Part shown: positions 9,961 through 18,662 of the stretch, piece after piece
Layout of the letters: every line of letters begins with the position of its first letter
Position numbering within the stretch: the stretch's first letter is position 1
NCBI RefSeq assembly: GCF_014280875.1
Contig: NZ_JACLAL010000008.1
Location: forward strand, 104,149 to 168,148
From: Paenirhizobium daejeonense
GTDB taxonomy: Bacteria; Pseudomonadota; Alphaproteobacteria; Rhizobiales; Rhizobiaceae
Direction of reading: 5' to 3'
Length of the DNA: 64,000 bases
The notes under the pieces: model-generated
What the model was told of the DNA's origin: nothing
Seen by the model: only the letters and a program-made list of their open reading frames with translations
The model's database searches: none
Translations under genes and position numbers: made by a program

Positions 9961-10299
9961 ATGGCCGGAAAGACAGTGACGCGAGCGGATTTGGCGGAAT
10001 CGGTCTTTCGCAAAGTTGGCCTCTCACGCACCGAATCGGCGGAGCTCGTCGAGACCGTGATCGACGAGATTTGCAACGCTATCGTGCGTGGCGAGACCGT
10101 TAAGCTTTCCTCCTTCGCAACCTTCCAGGTGCGGAGCAAGAATGAGCGAATCGGCCGTAACCCAAAGACCGGCGAAGAAGTCCCGATTTCTCCGCGACGG
10201 GTCATGACATTCAAGGCTTCCAACGTTCTCAAGCAGCGGATTTTGCGTTCTCATCTGTCGCGCAAGGCCAAGCAGAAGCCTCAGAACCCCGCTTCCTGA
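9961..10299 (+). CDS. ihfA: Integration host factor subunit alpha
   Basis: IhfA forms the DNA-bending IHF heterodimer used in transcription, recombination and replication. The 112-residue protein has the expected N-terminal helices ([17 protein letters not shown]) and the beta-arm with [14 protein letters not shown], whose proline intercalates between DNA bases. The C-terminus ([16 protein letters not shown]) is slightly longer than in enterobacterial IhfA. It lies between fabH and a MerR-family gene, as usual in rhizobia. Confidence 0.93.
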   Translation: MAGKTVTRADLAESVFRKVGLSRTESAELVETVIDEICNAIVRGETVKLSSFATFQVRSKNERIGRNPKTGEEVPISPRRVMTFKASNVLKQRILRSHLSRKAKQKPQNPAS

Positions 10300-10415
10300 C
10301 GGCGTGCTGCGCTGGTCTCATGAGGATTACCCCTAATAGGGTGCTTGAATTTATCGCTGCAAATCGTTGAAATGAGTGGAGAGTCGCGTAGACGCGCGAG
10401 CCATGGAGCGTGAAC

Positions 10416-10955
10416 ATGCAGTTGGATAAGAGCCCGGACGCCTTCCGCACGATCAGTGAAGTTGCCGAAGATCTCGACCTTCCGCAGCATGTCCTGCGCT
10501 TCTGGGAGACGCGTTTTCCGCAGATCAAGCCTATGAAGCGTGGTGGTGGCCGGCGCTATTACCGGCCTGATGATATCGAGCTTCTTAAGGGCATCCGACA
10601 TTTGCTTTACGATCAGGGCTACACCATCAAGGGTGTTCAGAAGCTCCTGAAGACCAACGGTAACAAGTTCGTGATGGCGGTGGCGACCGGCGATCATGCC
10701 ACCATGGAAGCGCTGATTGCGGCCAATTCTCAGAAATCGGACGAGCCGAAGCTTGGGCCATCGGATGAGGATCAGGTCGTCGGGCGTCCCAAGGCGAGAG
10801 TCAGCGGGCGCTTCTTCGGATTCGGTGGCGGTGAGGACGACATGCCTGAAATCTCCGTCGGCAAGAGCTCGGTGGGCAAGGAAGACCGTGCCTTGCTGCA
10901 GGAGGCTCTTTTCGATCTTCTCGAATGCAAGCGCCTCCTTGATCAGGTTCGCTGA
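10416..10955 (+). CDS. MerR-family transcriptional regulator
   Basis: The 179-residue protein has an N-terminal winged helix of the MerR type ([20 protein letters not shown] then [15 protein letters not shown]) and a short helical C-terminal part with no cysteine-rich metal site. This suggests it does not sense metals the way MerR does. The ATG at 10416 was chosen over the in-frame GTG six bases upstream because GGAG at 10405-10408 gives a 7-base spacing. Genes of this type regularly follow ihfA in alphaproteobacteria; the target is unknown. Confidence 0.85.
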   Translation: MQLDKSPDAFRTISEVAEDLDLPQHVLRFWETRFPQIKPMKRGGGRRYYRPDDIELLKGIRHLLYDQGYTIKGVQKLLKTNGNKFVMAVATGDHATMEALIAANSQKSDEPKLGPSDEDQVVGRPKARVSGRFFGFGGGEDDMPEISVGKSSVGKEDRALLQEALFDLLECKRLLDQVR

Positions 10956-11000
10956 ATCCTGCGCTCTTTCCACATCAGAAATCGTATTCTCCGTCGTCTG

Positions 11001-11570
11001 TCAGAGCCAGCGCCAACGCTTGGGATTGTCGGCTGACTCGATCATCAACCAGCGGAGATCAACCTTGTTTACCGGCTTGATCTCGTCATTTCTGTTATCC
11101 AGCACAAGATCGGCCTTTGGCGTCTTCACGATGACCACGACATGCGCTTCGCCGCTGGGTGTCGTCGCCATGGCAAGCCGGATGGAGCGGGGAGGCAGCC
11201 CGCGGTCGATCAGTTTCTTTCGCTTCGTTACCGCGTAATCCTCGCAGTCTCCGGATTTCGGCGAAAGGCGCCAGGTGTCGTTTCCCTTGGTATCCGAGCC
11301 CGGCAGTATTGCCTGATTGACGCTGGTATTGACCGCCTTGAGAGCACGCTCCACCTTTCTGTTCAACTGGGTTCGGCTTGCGCCACCTTTCGGGCGGCAC
11401 TCGCGTGGTGCGTTCACGCAAAGCCTTACAAAGGCATAGGGTGCGATAGTCGCCATTTTTTCATCGAGAAACGGCGCCGCCGGGCGGCCCCCGGCTTGAG
11501 TTTCGCTGGCTGACCACGAGAAGAACATCGCGACAGCGGCGACAAGGATGCAGATGGTCATGAGAGGCAT
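11001..11570 (-). CDS. Bacterial transglutaminase-like cysteine peptidase (BTLCP), secreted
   Basis: The 189-residue protein has an N-terminal hydrophobic signal ending near SETQAG. A BTLCP domain follows: catalytic Cys in KSGDCEDYAV, His in GEAHVVVIV and Asp in LVLDNRNDE. BTLCP enzymes are proposed periplasmic proteases, some linked to surface-adhesin and secretion systems; no such partner gene is adjacent here. GGAG seven bases before the ATG at 11568-11570 supports this start. It converges with the MerR gene. Confidence 0.85.
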   Translation of the reverse strand: MPLMTICILVAAVAMFFSWSASETQAGGRPAAPFLDEKMATIAPYAFVRLCVNAPRECRPKGGASRTQLNRKVERALKAVNTSVNQAILPGSDTKGNDTWRLSPKSGDCEDYAVTKRKKLIDRGLPPRSIRLAMATTPSGEAHVVVIVKTPKADLVLDNRNDEIKPVNKVDLRWLMIESADNPKRWRWL

Positions 11571-11842
11571 CTCACGGCTCCATGGCTGATTGCTTGCGCT
11601 GCACGAACGACACGGGATGCACACGGATACGCATGCCCGATTGATTCTAACCCTTAATCTTGGTCAATGTTCCGCGGAGAGGGGAGAGTGTTGGCAGGAA
11701 TTCTGCTGACTGTCAAAATCCTGACGGTATATGTGATGGATGGCAGGCGGTTTTCTGGGTGAGGTACAGTGTACGCTTCGCTATGTGTCGCCCGTAGAAT
11801 CGATCCTCCTTCACGTCGCATTTGAAGGAAAGTTCGCGAAGA
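11571..11842. other. Intergenic stretch without recognised gene
   Basis: Between the BTLCP start and the terminator of the next minus-strand gene I see no convincing reading frame. It must hold the promoter of the BTLCP gene. A short palindrome, GTACAGTGTAC, lies at 11764-11774. Nothing else stands out. Confidence 0.5.
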
Positions 11843-11867
11843 AGACGGCGGGTTGATCCCGCCGTCT
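11843..11867 (-). terminator. Intrinsic terminator downstream of small acidic gene
   Basis: The 10-bp arms AGACGGCGGG and CCCGCCGTCT surround a 5-base loop. On the minus strand the stem is followed by TTCTTC. It lies just after the stop of the gene at 11878-12189, which supports that gene being transcribed. Confidence 0.65.
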
Positions 11868-11877
11868 CATAGTTTTG

Positions 11878-12189
11878 TCAGGCATGGATGCCCACGCTGT
11901 AGGTGCCGTCTTCGGCAACGCTGAGCGTTGGGGAGCCGGCAGGCAAGTCATCGGCATCGCCATCGTTGATTTCGGTGCCGGAGGCGGTTTCGTCACCATC
12001 TGGACCGTTGCCAGACGCATTGGAGAGGATCACGTCGCCCAGGCCGGGAAAGGATACAGCGGCGGACGATACGCCGACGCCTGCGAGTGCGTCGGGCTTC
12101 GTCACTGGTCCGCTGGGGGGCTGGGACGTTGTCCGTGTCTGGGGAACTTGGTAGGCTGCTGAACTTTCGAGGGATTGAATTGACAGCAT
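11878..12189 (-). CDS. Hypothetical small acidic protein
   Basis: I do not recognise this 103-residue protein. It has no membrane segment or signal peptide and few basic residues. It is rich in Ser, Gly, Pro and Ala, with an acidic stretch (GPDGDETASGTEINDGDADD) followed by a short C-terminal strand-like segment. An in-frame GTG at 12193-12195 is an alternative start and has AAGG five bases upstream. A terminator follows its stop, the main support that it is a gene. It could also be a chance frame. Confidence 0.5.
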   Translation of the reverse strand: MLSIQSLESSAAYQVPQTRTTSQPPSGPVTKPDALAGVGVSSAAVSFPGLGDVILSNASGNGPDGDETASGTEINDGDADDLPAGSPTLSVAEDGTYSVGIHA

Positions 12190-12451
12190 TGTCACTTACA
12201 CCTTGACCAGCCTCGGCCTCATGCGGTCGGTTGGTACTTCACAAGCGCGACGAGTTCATCTCTTCGCAAGCTGTCAGCATCGTCTCTGCCACGGCACAGG
12301 CAGGCCGGGGGCAGTCGTCACGCCGTTTATCGGCAGGCAGTCTGAACGGTGCTAGCTGACAAAAGGCTGACCATATGCGCTTGATAGGAAATAACTCAGT
12401 CGGTCGTTTGCTTGGGAGGTTTCGAATTTGCACGGAAAACTGTTTTTCCGC
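12190..12451. other. Intergenic stretch upstream of tRNA-Pro
   Basis: No gene is supported here. A hairpin with arms CGGAAAA and TTTTCCG lies near 12433-12450 just before the tRNA promoter and may end transcription arriving from the left. The remainder shows nothing I can name. Confidence 0.4.
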
Positions 12452-12480
12452 TTGCGCTTGGCTTCCTGAACGACTATCTG
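12452..12480 (+). promoter_or_regulatory. Probable sigma-70 promoter of tRNA-Pro
   Basis: TTGCGC at 12452-12457 and TATCTG at 12475-12480 are separated by 17 bases, and the mature tRNA begins about 22 bases after the -10 box. Confidence 0.55.
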
Positions 12481-12501
12481 GGACGGGCCTTAACGGCAGG
12501 T

Positions 12502-12578
<77 letters not shown>

Positions 12579-12839
12579 TTAAATTCTTGATTTCCCAGCA
12601 AATTATTCGTCGGTTCCGGATCTTTCCGGAATTGTGGCGCGTCGGAGCTACGGTTCTCTCTAAAATTTTCCTGATTCTGCCCTATCATTGCTGCGTTGCA
12701 GCATTATATGGGCTATGTCCGCTGCTGGAGGAGCGTGAGCGCGTCGTACCCGAAGTAGCGGAGTGCGGCCTGTTCCGGATCCGTGGCGGGCTTTCCCGTG
12801 GGAGTGAGAGCCGAACAATCGAACGGAAACTGCATTTCC

Positions 12840-13856
12840 ATGCGTATGAAAATTCCCGTGCCGTTTTCCTACATAACGGCCCAGCAAAAGAAGTGGCAAA
12901 AGCGTTTGACCCGCGCCGCGGAGGTCATCACGCCTGTCGCACCTGCAAGTCCCAGACTTCGTGGTCCTCGCCCACATCTAACTGAGATCAGCGGCTTCGG
13001 CACGAATCCCGGGCATCTGCGTATGATGGAATATGTGCCGCCCAAGGGACAGACCAAGCCGGCGCTGATGGTCGTCTTGCACGGATGTCTTCAAACGGCC
13101 GAGGACTTCGACAAGGGCAGCAACTGGAGCATGCTTGCGAGAGAAGGCGGCTTCGTCCTGCTTTACCCCGAGCAGCGCCAGTCTAACAATCCGAACCTCT
13201 GCTTCAACTGGTTCCGGCCCAGCGCGGTGGCGCGCGACCGCGGCGAGTTGATGTCGATCCGCCAGATGATCGAGAACGTCTGCGAGCGGCACGGAATCGA
13301 TCGCGACCGCATCTTCCTGCAGGGATTGTCTGCCGGCGGCGGCATGGCTTCCGCCCTGCTTGCCACCTATCCCGATCTCTTCGCTGCTGGCCAGATCGTT
13401 GCAGGTTTGCCCTTCGGCTCCGCCCGCGACGCGATGACCGCTCTGTCCGTTATGAAATCGGGCGCAAACCGCACACCGCAGGAATGGGGGGACCTTGTGC
13501 GCGCGGTCTCACCCGAAATTAACTGGCGTCCGACGATATCCATCTGGCACGGCACCGCCGACCGCGTCGTCTCAACCGCCAACGCCCGCGCTACGCTGAT
13601 GCAGTGGCTTGATCTCTACGGGCTTCGGGAGGATGACGGTAGAGATGTCGATATTGAAGGAAACGCAGCCCGCGTCTGGTTCGACGAGTCGGGCCGACCG
13701 CTGATCGAATTTTGCCTCGTCGACGGCATGGAGCATGGGCTGCCCGTTCTGAAGAAGCCACGAAGGAAGCCGGGGGAGGGCGGAGCGCCCTTCATGCTTG
13801 AAGGGCGGCTAAGCGCGCCGCTGCACATGGCACGCACATTCATGGCAAGCGTCTGA
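12840..13856 (+). CDS. PHB-depolymerase-family alpha/beta esterase
   Basis: The 338-residue protein belongs to the poly(3-hydroxybutyrate) depolymerase/LpqC esterase family. It has the oxyanion region VVLHGCLQTAEDFD, the nucleophile serine in GLSAGGGMA, an Asp in HGTADRVV and a His in GMEHGLPV. No clear signal peptide is seen, so it may be intracellular or exported in another way. The start is uncertain: ATG at 12840, ATG at 12846 and an upstream GTG at 12783 are all in frame. Family members act on polyesters, ferulate or acetyl-xylan, and the substrate cannot be told from sequence. Confidence 0.8.
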   Translation: MRMKIPVPFSYITAQQKKWQKRLTRAAEVITPVAPASPRLRGPRPHLTEISGFGTNPGHLRMMEYVPPKGQTKPALMVVLHGCLQTAEDFDKGSNWSMLAREGGFVLLYPEQRQSNNPNLCFNWFRPSAVARDRGELMSIRQMIENVCERHGIDRDRIFLQGLSAGGGMASALLATYPDLFAAGQIVAGLPFGSARDAMTALSVMKSGANRTPQEWGDLVRAVSPEINWRPTISIWHGTADRVVSTANARATLMQWLDLYGLREDDGRDVDIEGNAARVWFDESGRPLIEFCLVDGMEHGLPVLKKPRRKPGEGGAPFMLEGRLSAPLHMARTFMASV

Positions 13857-13939
13857 TTATCGGACTGGCGGGCAGGCGCGCTTTATCCGAAACCCTGCCC
13901 GGTCGGAGGCTTATTGGGGAAGGGATGAACGCGGGAGCC

Positions 13940-14089
13940 TCAGTTCTCTTCTATCGACACGCCGCCGCGGCCAATGTTGAGTTCGATACCCTTTGGCTTG
14001 GTCTCTTCTTGATAGACGTAATATCCGAGGCCGATGACGACCACGGCAAGTGCACCGATGATGAGATAGAGACCATTATTCCGGTTCAT
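13940..14089 (-). CDS. Small single-span membrane protein, 49 residues
   Basis: The frame encodes a 49-residue protein with a short polar N-terminus (MNRNNGLY), one hydrophobic helix (LIIGALAVVVIGLGYYVY) and a C-terminal tail with EETKPKGIELNIGRGGVSIE. AGGAGC seven bases before the ATG is a good ribosome site. I recall similar small proteins in rhizobia, with no assigned function. The GIEL.IG..GVSIE tail reads as a short conserved beta segment, which supports a real gene. Confidence 0.75.
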   Translation of the reverse strand: MNRNNGLYLIIGALAVVVIGLGYYVYQEETKPKGIELNIGRGGVSIEEN

Positions 14090-14147
14090 GACTGCTCCTG
14101 ATCTGTTTCAACAGGGCAGTAATCCGGAGGGAAGCAATTTGTTCCGT

Positions 14148-14444
14148 TCAGTCGTCATTCGCGGCGTTGAGGTCTTCCGGACGTACTCCGTCATCTTCCT
14201 CATCGCGCTCCGCGAAGCGCACGCCGGCGCCACCGGGCGGGCTGTCACCATCGCTAATGAAGAGGATGCCGCAGGCCTGTAAAGCCAGTTTCAATGCATG
14301 AAGCGTCGACGGATCGATATTGGCCTGTTCTTCCGCCTCTGTCTGAATGATCAGGAATGCGGAAATACCACTCTTTGCCGAAAGCTGGTCGACGGTGATA
14401 CCGAGAAGCGCCCGCGCGGCGCGGATTTGAGCAGGTGTAGCCAT
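14148..14444 (-). CDS. Small XRE-like helix-turn-helix protein
   Basis: The 98-residue protein opens with a helix-turn-helix of the XRE/Cro type (QIRAARALLGITVDQLSAKS then GISAFLIIQTE). It ends in an acidic tail (ERDEEDDGVRPEDLNAANDD). It lies 50 bases downstream of the EPS glycosyltransferase gene on the same strand and may belong to that operon as a local regulator, but the target is unknown. Confidence 0.75.
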   Translation of the reverse strand: MATPAQIRAARALLGITVDQLSAKSGISAFLIIQTEAEEQANIDPSTLHALKLALQACGILFISDGDSPPGGAGVRFAERDEEDDGVRPEDLNAANDD

Positions 14445-14494
14445 AAGAGCAATATGGCGAAATCGGGCTCGAAATCAATCCGGTCGAACCCGGG

Positions 14495-15643
14495 TCAGTT
14501 CAGGACTTCGGAGTAAATCGCAAGCGTCTTGTCGATCATTGTCTCCATTCCGAAAGAATGGCGACGGTTGCAGGCATTGCCGGAGAAGCGGGTGCGTGTT
14601 GCTTCATCCGCAAGCCTTTGCATCGCCTCCGCTAGCGATGAAGGGGCATCATTGTTAGCAAGGATGATGCCGTTCTCATCGGGCGTAACGACATTGCGCG
14701 CTCCGCCGACATCGGTGACGATCATCGGCAATCCGCTCGCCGCCGCTTCCAGCATCACGTAAGACATCGCTTCATAGCGGCTGGGCATCACCAGCACGTC
14801 GAACGCCTGCATGGCTTCAGCGCCCGTTATATCCGCAGTGATGGTGATCCGATCTGCAAGATTGGCGGTCTCAACCTGCAGGCGGATCGCCTGTTCCAGT
14901 TCGCCATGTCCCACCATCAGCAGGCGTGCGGCAGGTAGATTTTGGGCTATATCTGCAAACGCGGCAATCAGCCTTTCCGGCGCTTTCTGTGCAGAAAGGC
15001 GGCCGACGAAACCGAAGATGATAGCGTGTTCCGGCAGGCCGAAACGCCTGCGGATCGTCGGGCCGTTTCCCCGCGGCATTTCCCCCACGCCATTGACGAC
15101 GACACGGAGCAATTCCGCCGGAATGCCGAGCGTCAGCGCATGCTCGTATTCACTCTGCGAGACGCAGATCAGCCGGTCGGTGAAGAAGCGGCCGAGCAGG
15201 GTTTCCACCTTACCGAAGAGCAGGCGGCCTTTGGCTCCGAGCGTCGGATCCATCGTGCGGAAGGCGTGAGGCGTATAGATACGCGGTACATGCGGGCCCG
15301 GGAGACGGATGCGCGTCAACGCGCCGGCCTTGGAGCTATGGCCGTGGATAATGTCGAACGGACCTTCCGCACGCACAACTTGAGCCAATGCTTGCCATGC
15401 GGATGCATCGGCAGGACCGACAGCCCGTTGCATGGGGAGGGCGATGACCTTCCGGAGATCGAGGGCCTTGAGTTCCTCAACGAAGCGTTCCTCCGCCCGC
15501 ACAGGCGAGTAGACCGCGGTCACTGCGTGACCGTGAGCTTTCAATCCGCCGCAGAGATCGACGAAATGGCGGCCGGAGCCGCCGCCGCTTGGTTCCAGAA
15601 CCTGGAGGATGTGCAAAGGGACGTTCGCGTCGGACTTGGTCAT
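14495..15643 (-). CDS. Glycosyltransferase family 4, exopolysaccharide locus
   Basis: This 382-residue cytosolic enzyme has the two-domain GT-B fold. The N-terminal part carries VLEPSGGGSGRHFVDLCGGL, and the C-terminal GT1/GT4 domain carries FVGRLSAQKAPERLIAAF and the E-x7-E type motif in SRYEAMSYVMLEAAASGLP. It would add a sugar from a nucleotide donor to the lipid-linked repeat unit; the sugar is unknown. Its ATG overlaps the stop of the polymerase/ligase gene by four bases (ATGA), so translation is probably coupled. Confidence 0.88.
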   Translation of the reverse strand: MTKSDANVPLHILQVLEPSGGGSGRHFVDLCGGLKAHGHAVTAVYSPVRAEERFVEELKALDLRKVIALPMQRAVGPADASAWQALAQVVRAEGPFDIIHGHSSKAGALTRIRLPGPHVPRIYTPHAFRTMDPTLGAKGRLLFGKVETLLGRFFTDRLICVSQSEYEHALTLGIPAELLRVVVNGVGEMPRGNGPTIRRRFGLPEHAIIFGFVGRLSAQKAPERLIAAFADIAQNLPAARLLMVGHGELEQAIRLQVETANLADRITITADITGAEAMQAFDVLVMPSRYEAMSYVMLEAAASGLPMIVTDVGGARNVVTPDENGIILANNDAPSSLAEAMQRLADEATRTRFSGNACNRRHSFGMETMIDKTLAIYSEVLN

Positions 15644-16884
15644 GTCGGTATGGATCGTCGTTGCGCCCGCTGGTAGCGCCATTCGAGCGCGCCGCAGCCC
15701 CATACGATGCCCAGCAGCATGTAGAAGTGCCGCCAGTGGTCTGTATCGATAACGTTGCCGATAATCATGTGACCGAGGACGACGATCCAGGAAATCATCA
15801 GATAGGGCTGCCACGGGCGATTGCGCAGCAGGTAGCGGAAGCCGATGGTGACCGTCCATGCCATCATCGAGATATAGGAAATGAATCCGAGCCAGCCGTA
15901 AGTGGTCAGCGATTTCAGCCAGATATTATGCTCGTCTTCGGGAAAGATCTTGCTGAATACCATTGGTCCTATGCCGAGCGGCTGTTCCATGGCGTTCAGG
16001 AAGCCGATGCGGTGACGGGCGAAACGGCCGAGATGGCCGCCGTCATAATCCTTCACCAAGGTCGTACGGTCGAGAAACAGATTGCGGACCTGCTCGAACT
16101 GTAGTGCCACCGTAACGGCGACGACCAACAATACGACGGCTGCGAGCGACAGCAGCAGGATCTTCAGCCGGAAGGCCCCTGTGCGCTCTTTGAGCAGCAG
16201 AATCAGCACCAGAGCGATGGCGGAAAAGAGAAAGAGCGCCCATGCCGCGCGCGAGAATGACAGGAAGACGCCGAGCGCAATGATCAGCAGACCGGCGATC
16301 TTGAAGGGTGCGCCGGAAAGCCGCCCGGTCAGGAGGCCATGGATCAGGTAGAGTGAAGGTGCGATCAGGAAAGGACCAAAGACATTTGGGTCCTGAAATG
16401 CGCCCATGGCGCGGTCATAGCGGGTGAAGGCTTCCGCGCCCGGAAAGGCATGGAAATAGCCGAGTATGCCGAGGAGTGCGGTGATCACGGCCGCAGCCAC
16501 CCAGGCGCGGAAGATAAGCCTCAGCCGCCGGTAGTCATCCTCGATGATCGCCGCATAAAACACCGAGGTCAGCGCCAGAAAGGTGGAGACCGCGAGATAC
16601 ATCGGCCCCTCGGCCAGATCCCGCATGACCGTGAGCGAGAGAATGCCGCCGATATTGAAGACCAGCAGGAACACCAGTAGCGGTGCGACTGCGCGGGAGA
16701 TCTTCAGTCCGAGCAGGAACCAGATCGCGACCTGGACCACGAGTACCAGTTCATAGGGGGCGGGTTCGGAAATGACGAAGCCGGACAGGAAAACGCCGAA
16801 GGCGACCATCGCGGAACCGATGATCGCCAGTGCCGCGCGCTGCGGCCTGAAAACGACGGGAGCCTGAACCTCGATCGTACTCAA
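15640..16884 (-). CDS. O-antigen ligase/polymerase-like membrane protein (Wzy_C family)
   Basis: The 414-residue protein is mostly hydrophobic, with about eleven to twelve predicted spans and a large central periplasmic loop containing DYDGGHLGRFARHRIGFLNA. This matches the Wzy/WaaL O-antigen ligase family, which polymerises or ligates undecaprenyl-linked repeats in the periplasm. The start appears to be a TTG at 16882-16884 overlapping the TGA of the upstream gene, with GGAA eight bases before it. It sits between the initiating transferase and a GT4 enzyme, so a role as the EPS polymerase is likely. Confidence 0.8.
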   Translation of the reverse strand: MSTIEVQAPVVFRPQRAALAIIGSAMVAFGVFLSGFVISEPAPYELVLVVQVAIWFLLGLKISRAVAPLLVFLLVFNIGGILSLTVMRDLAEGPMYLAVSTFLALTSVFYAAIIEDDYRRLRLIFRAWVAAAVITALLGILGYFHAFPGAEAFTRYDRAMGAFQDPNVFGPFLIAPSLYLIHGLLTGRLSGAPFKIAGLLIIALGVFLSFSRAAWALFLFSAIALVLILLLKERTGAFRLKILLLSLAAVVLLVVAVTVALQFEQVRNLFLDRTTLVKDYDGGHLGRFARHRIGFLNAMEQPLGIGPMVFSKIFPEDEHNIWLKSLTTYGWLGFISYISMMAWTVTIGFRYLLRNRPWQPYLMISWIVVLGHMIIGNVIDTDHWRHFYMLLGIVWGCGALEWRYQRAQRRSIPT

Positions 16885-18440
16885 TAGGCGTTTTCCGTGT
16901 TCAGCAGCCGGATAGGTGTCAGGAACAGGATCTTGAGATCGAAGAGTAGCGACCAGTTCTCGATGTAGAAGAGGTCGTAAGCTGTCCGGTACTTGATCTT
17001 GTCGTCGCTGTCGATTTCACCGCGCCATCCGTTGATCTGCGCCCAGCCGGTCACGCCGGGCTTGACGCGGTGGCGAGCGAAATAGCCGTCAACGACTTCC
17101 GCATAAACCCGGTCATGGGTCGCGGCGGACACAGCATGCGGGCGAGGGCCGACAAGCGAGAGGTCGCCACGCAGCACATTGAACAGCTGCGGCAATTCAT
17201 CGATCGACGACTTGCGGATGAAGCGCCCGACCTTGGTGACCCGAGGATCACCCTTGGTAACTGCCTTGCGTGCCGACGGATCGCTCATCTCTGTGTACAT
17301 CGAGCGAAATTTCAGGACGTTGATGACCTCATTGTTGAAGCCATGGCGCTTCTGCATGAAGAAGACCGGGCCCTTGGAGTTCAGCTTGATCGCGATGGCG
17401 GTGCCGATGAAGACCGGCCACAGGAGCGAGAGAGCCAAGAGGCTGAAGAATATGTCGAAGATGCGCTTTGCCACCGAGTCCCAGTCGCGGATCGGCTTGT
17501 CGAGAATATCGAGCATCGGCACTGCGCCGACATGAGAATAGGAGCGCGGACGAAAACGCAGGCTGTTGGAGTGGGCCGCGAGCCGCACGTCGGTCGGCAG
17601 AACCCAGAGCATCTTGAGAAGCTGCAGGATGCGCGCCTCGGCGCTGAGCGGCAGCGAGATGATCAGCATGTCGATGCGGGCGAGACGGGCGAATTCGACG
17701 AGTTCGGCAACAGTGCCGAGCTTGGGGTAGCCGGCGACCACATCGGGCGAGCGACCGGAGCCGCGGTCATCGAAGATCCCGCAGATGCGGATATCGTTTT
17801 CCGGCTGCTGTTCCAGCGCACGGATAAGATCCTTGGCGGGCTGACCGCCACCGACGATGACTGCGCGACGTTCCATCACGCCATTGCGCCCCCAGCGGCG
17901 AATGGCGAAGCCGACGAGATTGCGTTCGACGAACAGGAAGGCAAGGCCGCTGCCGTACCAGATGACAAACCAATCCCGGAAGTCGAGACCGTTATCGATG
18001 AAAACGAAGAGTGAAAGCGCAACAAGTGCCAGCGCCACGGTCAATGCGCCGAAATAGCGCCCCGTGGAGCGTAACGGCGTCCGCAGCGACGAAATGTGAT
18101 AGCAATCGGCCGCTTGTAGCAACAGCAGGGCAACACCCGATCCGATCAGACTGATAGCCAGTACGCCAATGAAATGTTCTGCCGGATTGACGGAGATGAA
18201 GTAGTGGATGCCAAGGCCGAAGGCGAGCAGGCAGAGGAACTCCAGAAGTCTGAGCTGACCGGTGATTATCGTCGGAGAATAGCTGGATTCCTGAAACTGC
18301 CCGGCAATCTGGCGGGCCAGTGGATTGATCTCCACGATATCCGCCGCGCCGGGCTTGGCATCGCCCATGGCGGCGTTTTCCGAGATCTTCTTTCGCAGCG
18401 CGTCAACGTCGAACTGCTCGGGCTTTTCCATCTGGTTCAT
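16881..18440 (-). CDS. Undecaprenyl-phosphate glycosylphosphotransferase (EPS initiating enzyme)
   Basis: This 519-residue protein transfers a sugar-1-phosphate to undecaprenyl phosphate to start each repeat unit. The N-terminal half has several membrane spans and a Rossmann-like domain (AVIVGGGQPAKDLIRALEQQ). The C-terminal bacterial sugar transferase domain has PVFFMQKRHG, VLKFRSM, LPQLFNVLRGDLSLVGPRPH and RVKPGVTGWAQINGWRGE. It resembles WcaJ/ExoY-type enzymes, where glucose or galactose is typical. It leads a minus-strand operon with polymerase and glycosyltransferase, linked by 4-base overlaps. Confidence 0.93.
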   Translation of the reverse strand: MNQMEKPEQFDVDALRKKISENAAMGDAKPGAADIVEINPLARQIAGQFQESSYSPTIITGQLRLLEFLCLLAFGLGIHYFISVNPAEHFIGVLAISLIGSGVALLLLQAADCYHISSLRTPLRSTGRYFGALTVALALVALSLFVFIDNGLDFRDWFVIWYGSGLAFLFVERNLVGFAIRRWGRNGVMERRAVIVGGGQPAKDLIRALEQQPENDIRICGIFDDRGSGRSPDVVAGYPKLGTVAELVEFARLARIDMLIISLPLSAEARILQLLKMLWVLPTDVRLAAHSNSLRFRPRSYSHVGAVPMLDILDKPIRDWDSVAKRIFDIFFSLLALSLLWPVFIGTAIAIKLNSKGPVFFMQKRHGFNNEVINVLKFRSMYTEMSDPSARKAVTKGDPRVTKVGRFIRKSSIDELPQLFNVLRGDLSLVGPRPHAVSAATHDRVYAEVVDGYFARHRVKPGVTGWAQINGWRGEIDSDDKIKYRTAYDLFYIENWSLLFDLKILFLTPIRLLNTENAY

Positions 18441-18662
18441 TTGAGGATCTCACCTTTTGTGGCCGAAGCCTAAGGGAAAGGTCCTAAGAAACGTTTGATC
18501 GGATAGAGAAAAACCGATGCAATGGCGAAATATCCGTCGTGTTTTGATACAGTTACACCGGTTGTTCCCGCCATCCACGATTTGACGGAAATCAAAGTCT
18601 TGCGGGAGGGACCGTGCGATGGAAGACTTCTTTGCCGATGGCTTTGCGAAGGGCGCTCCCGC

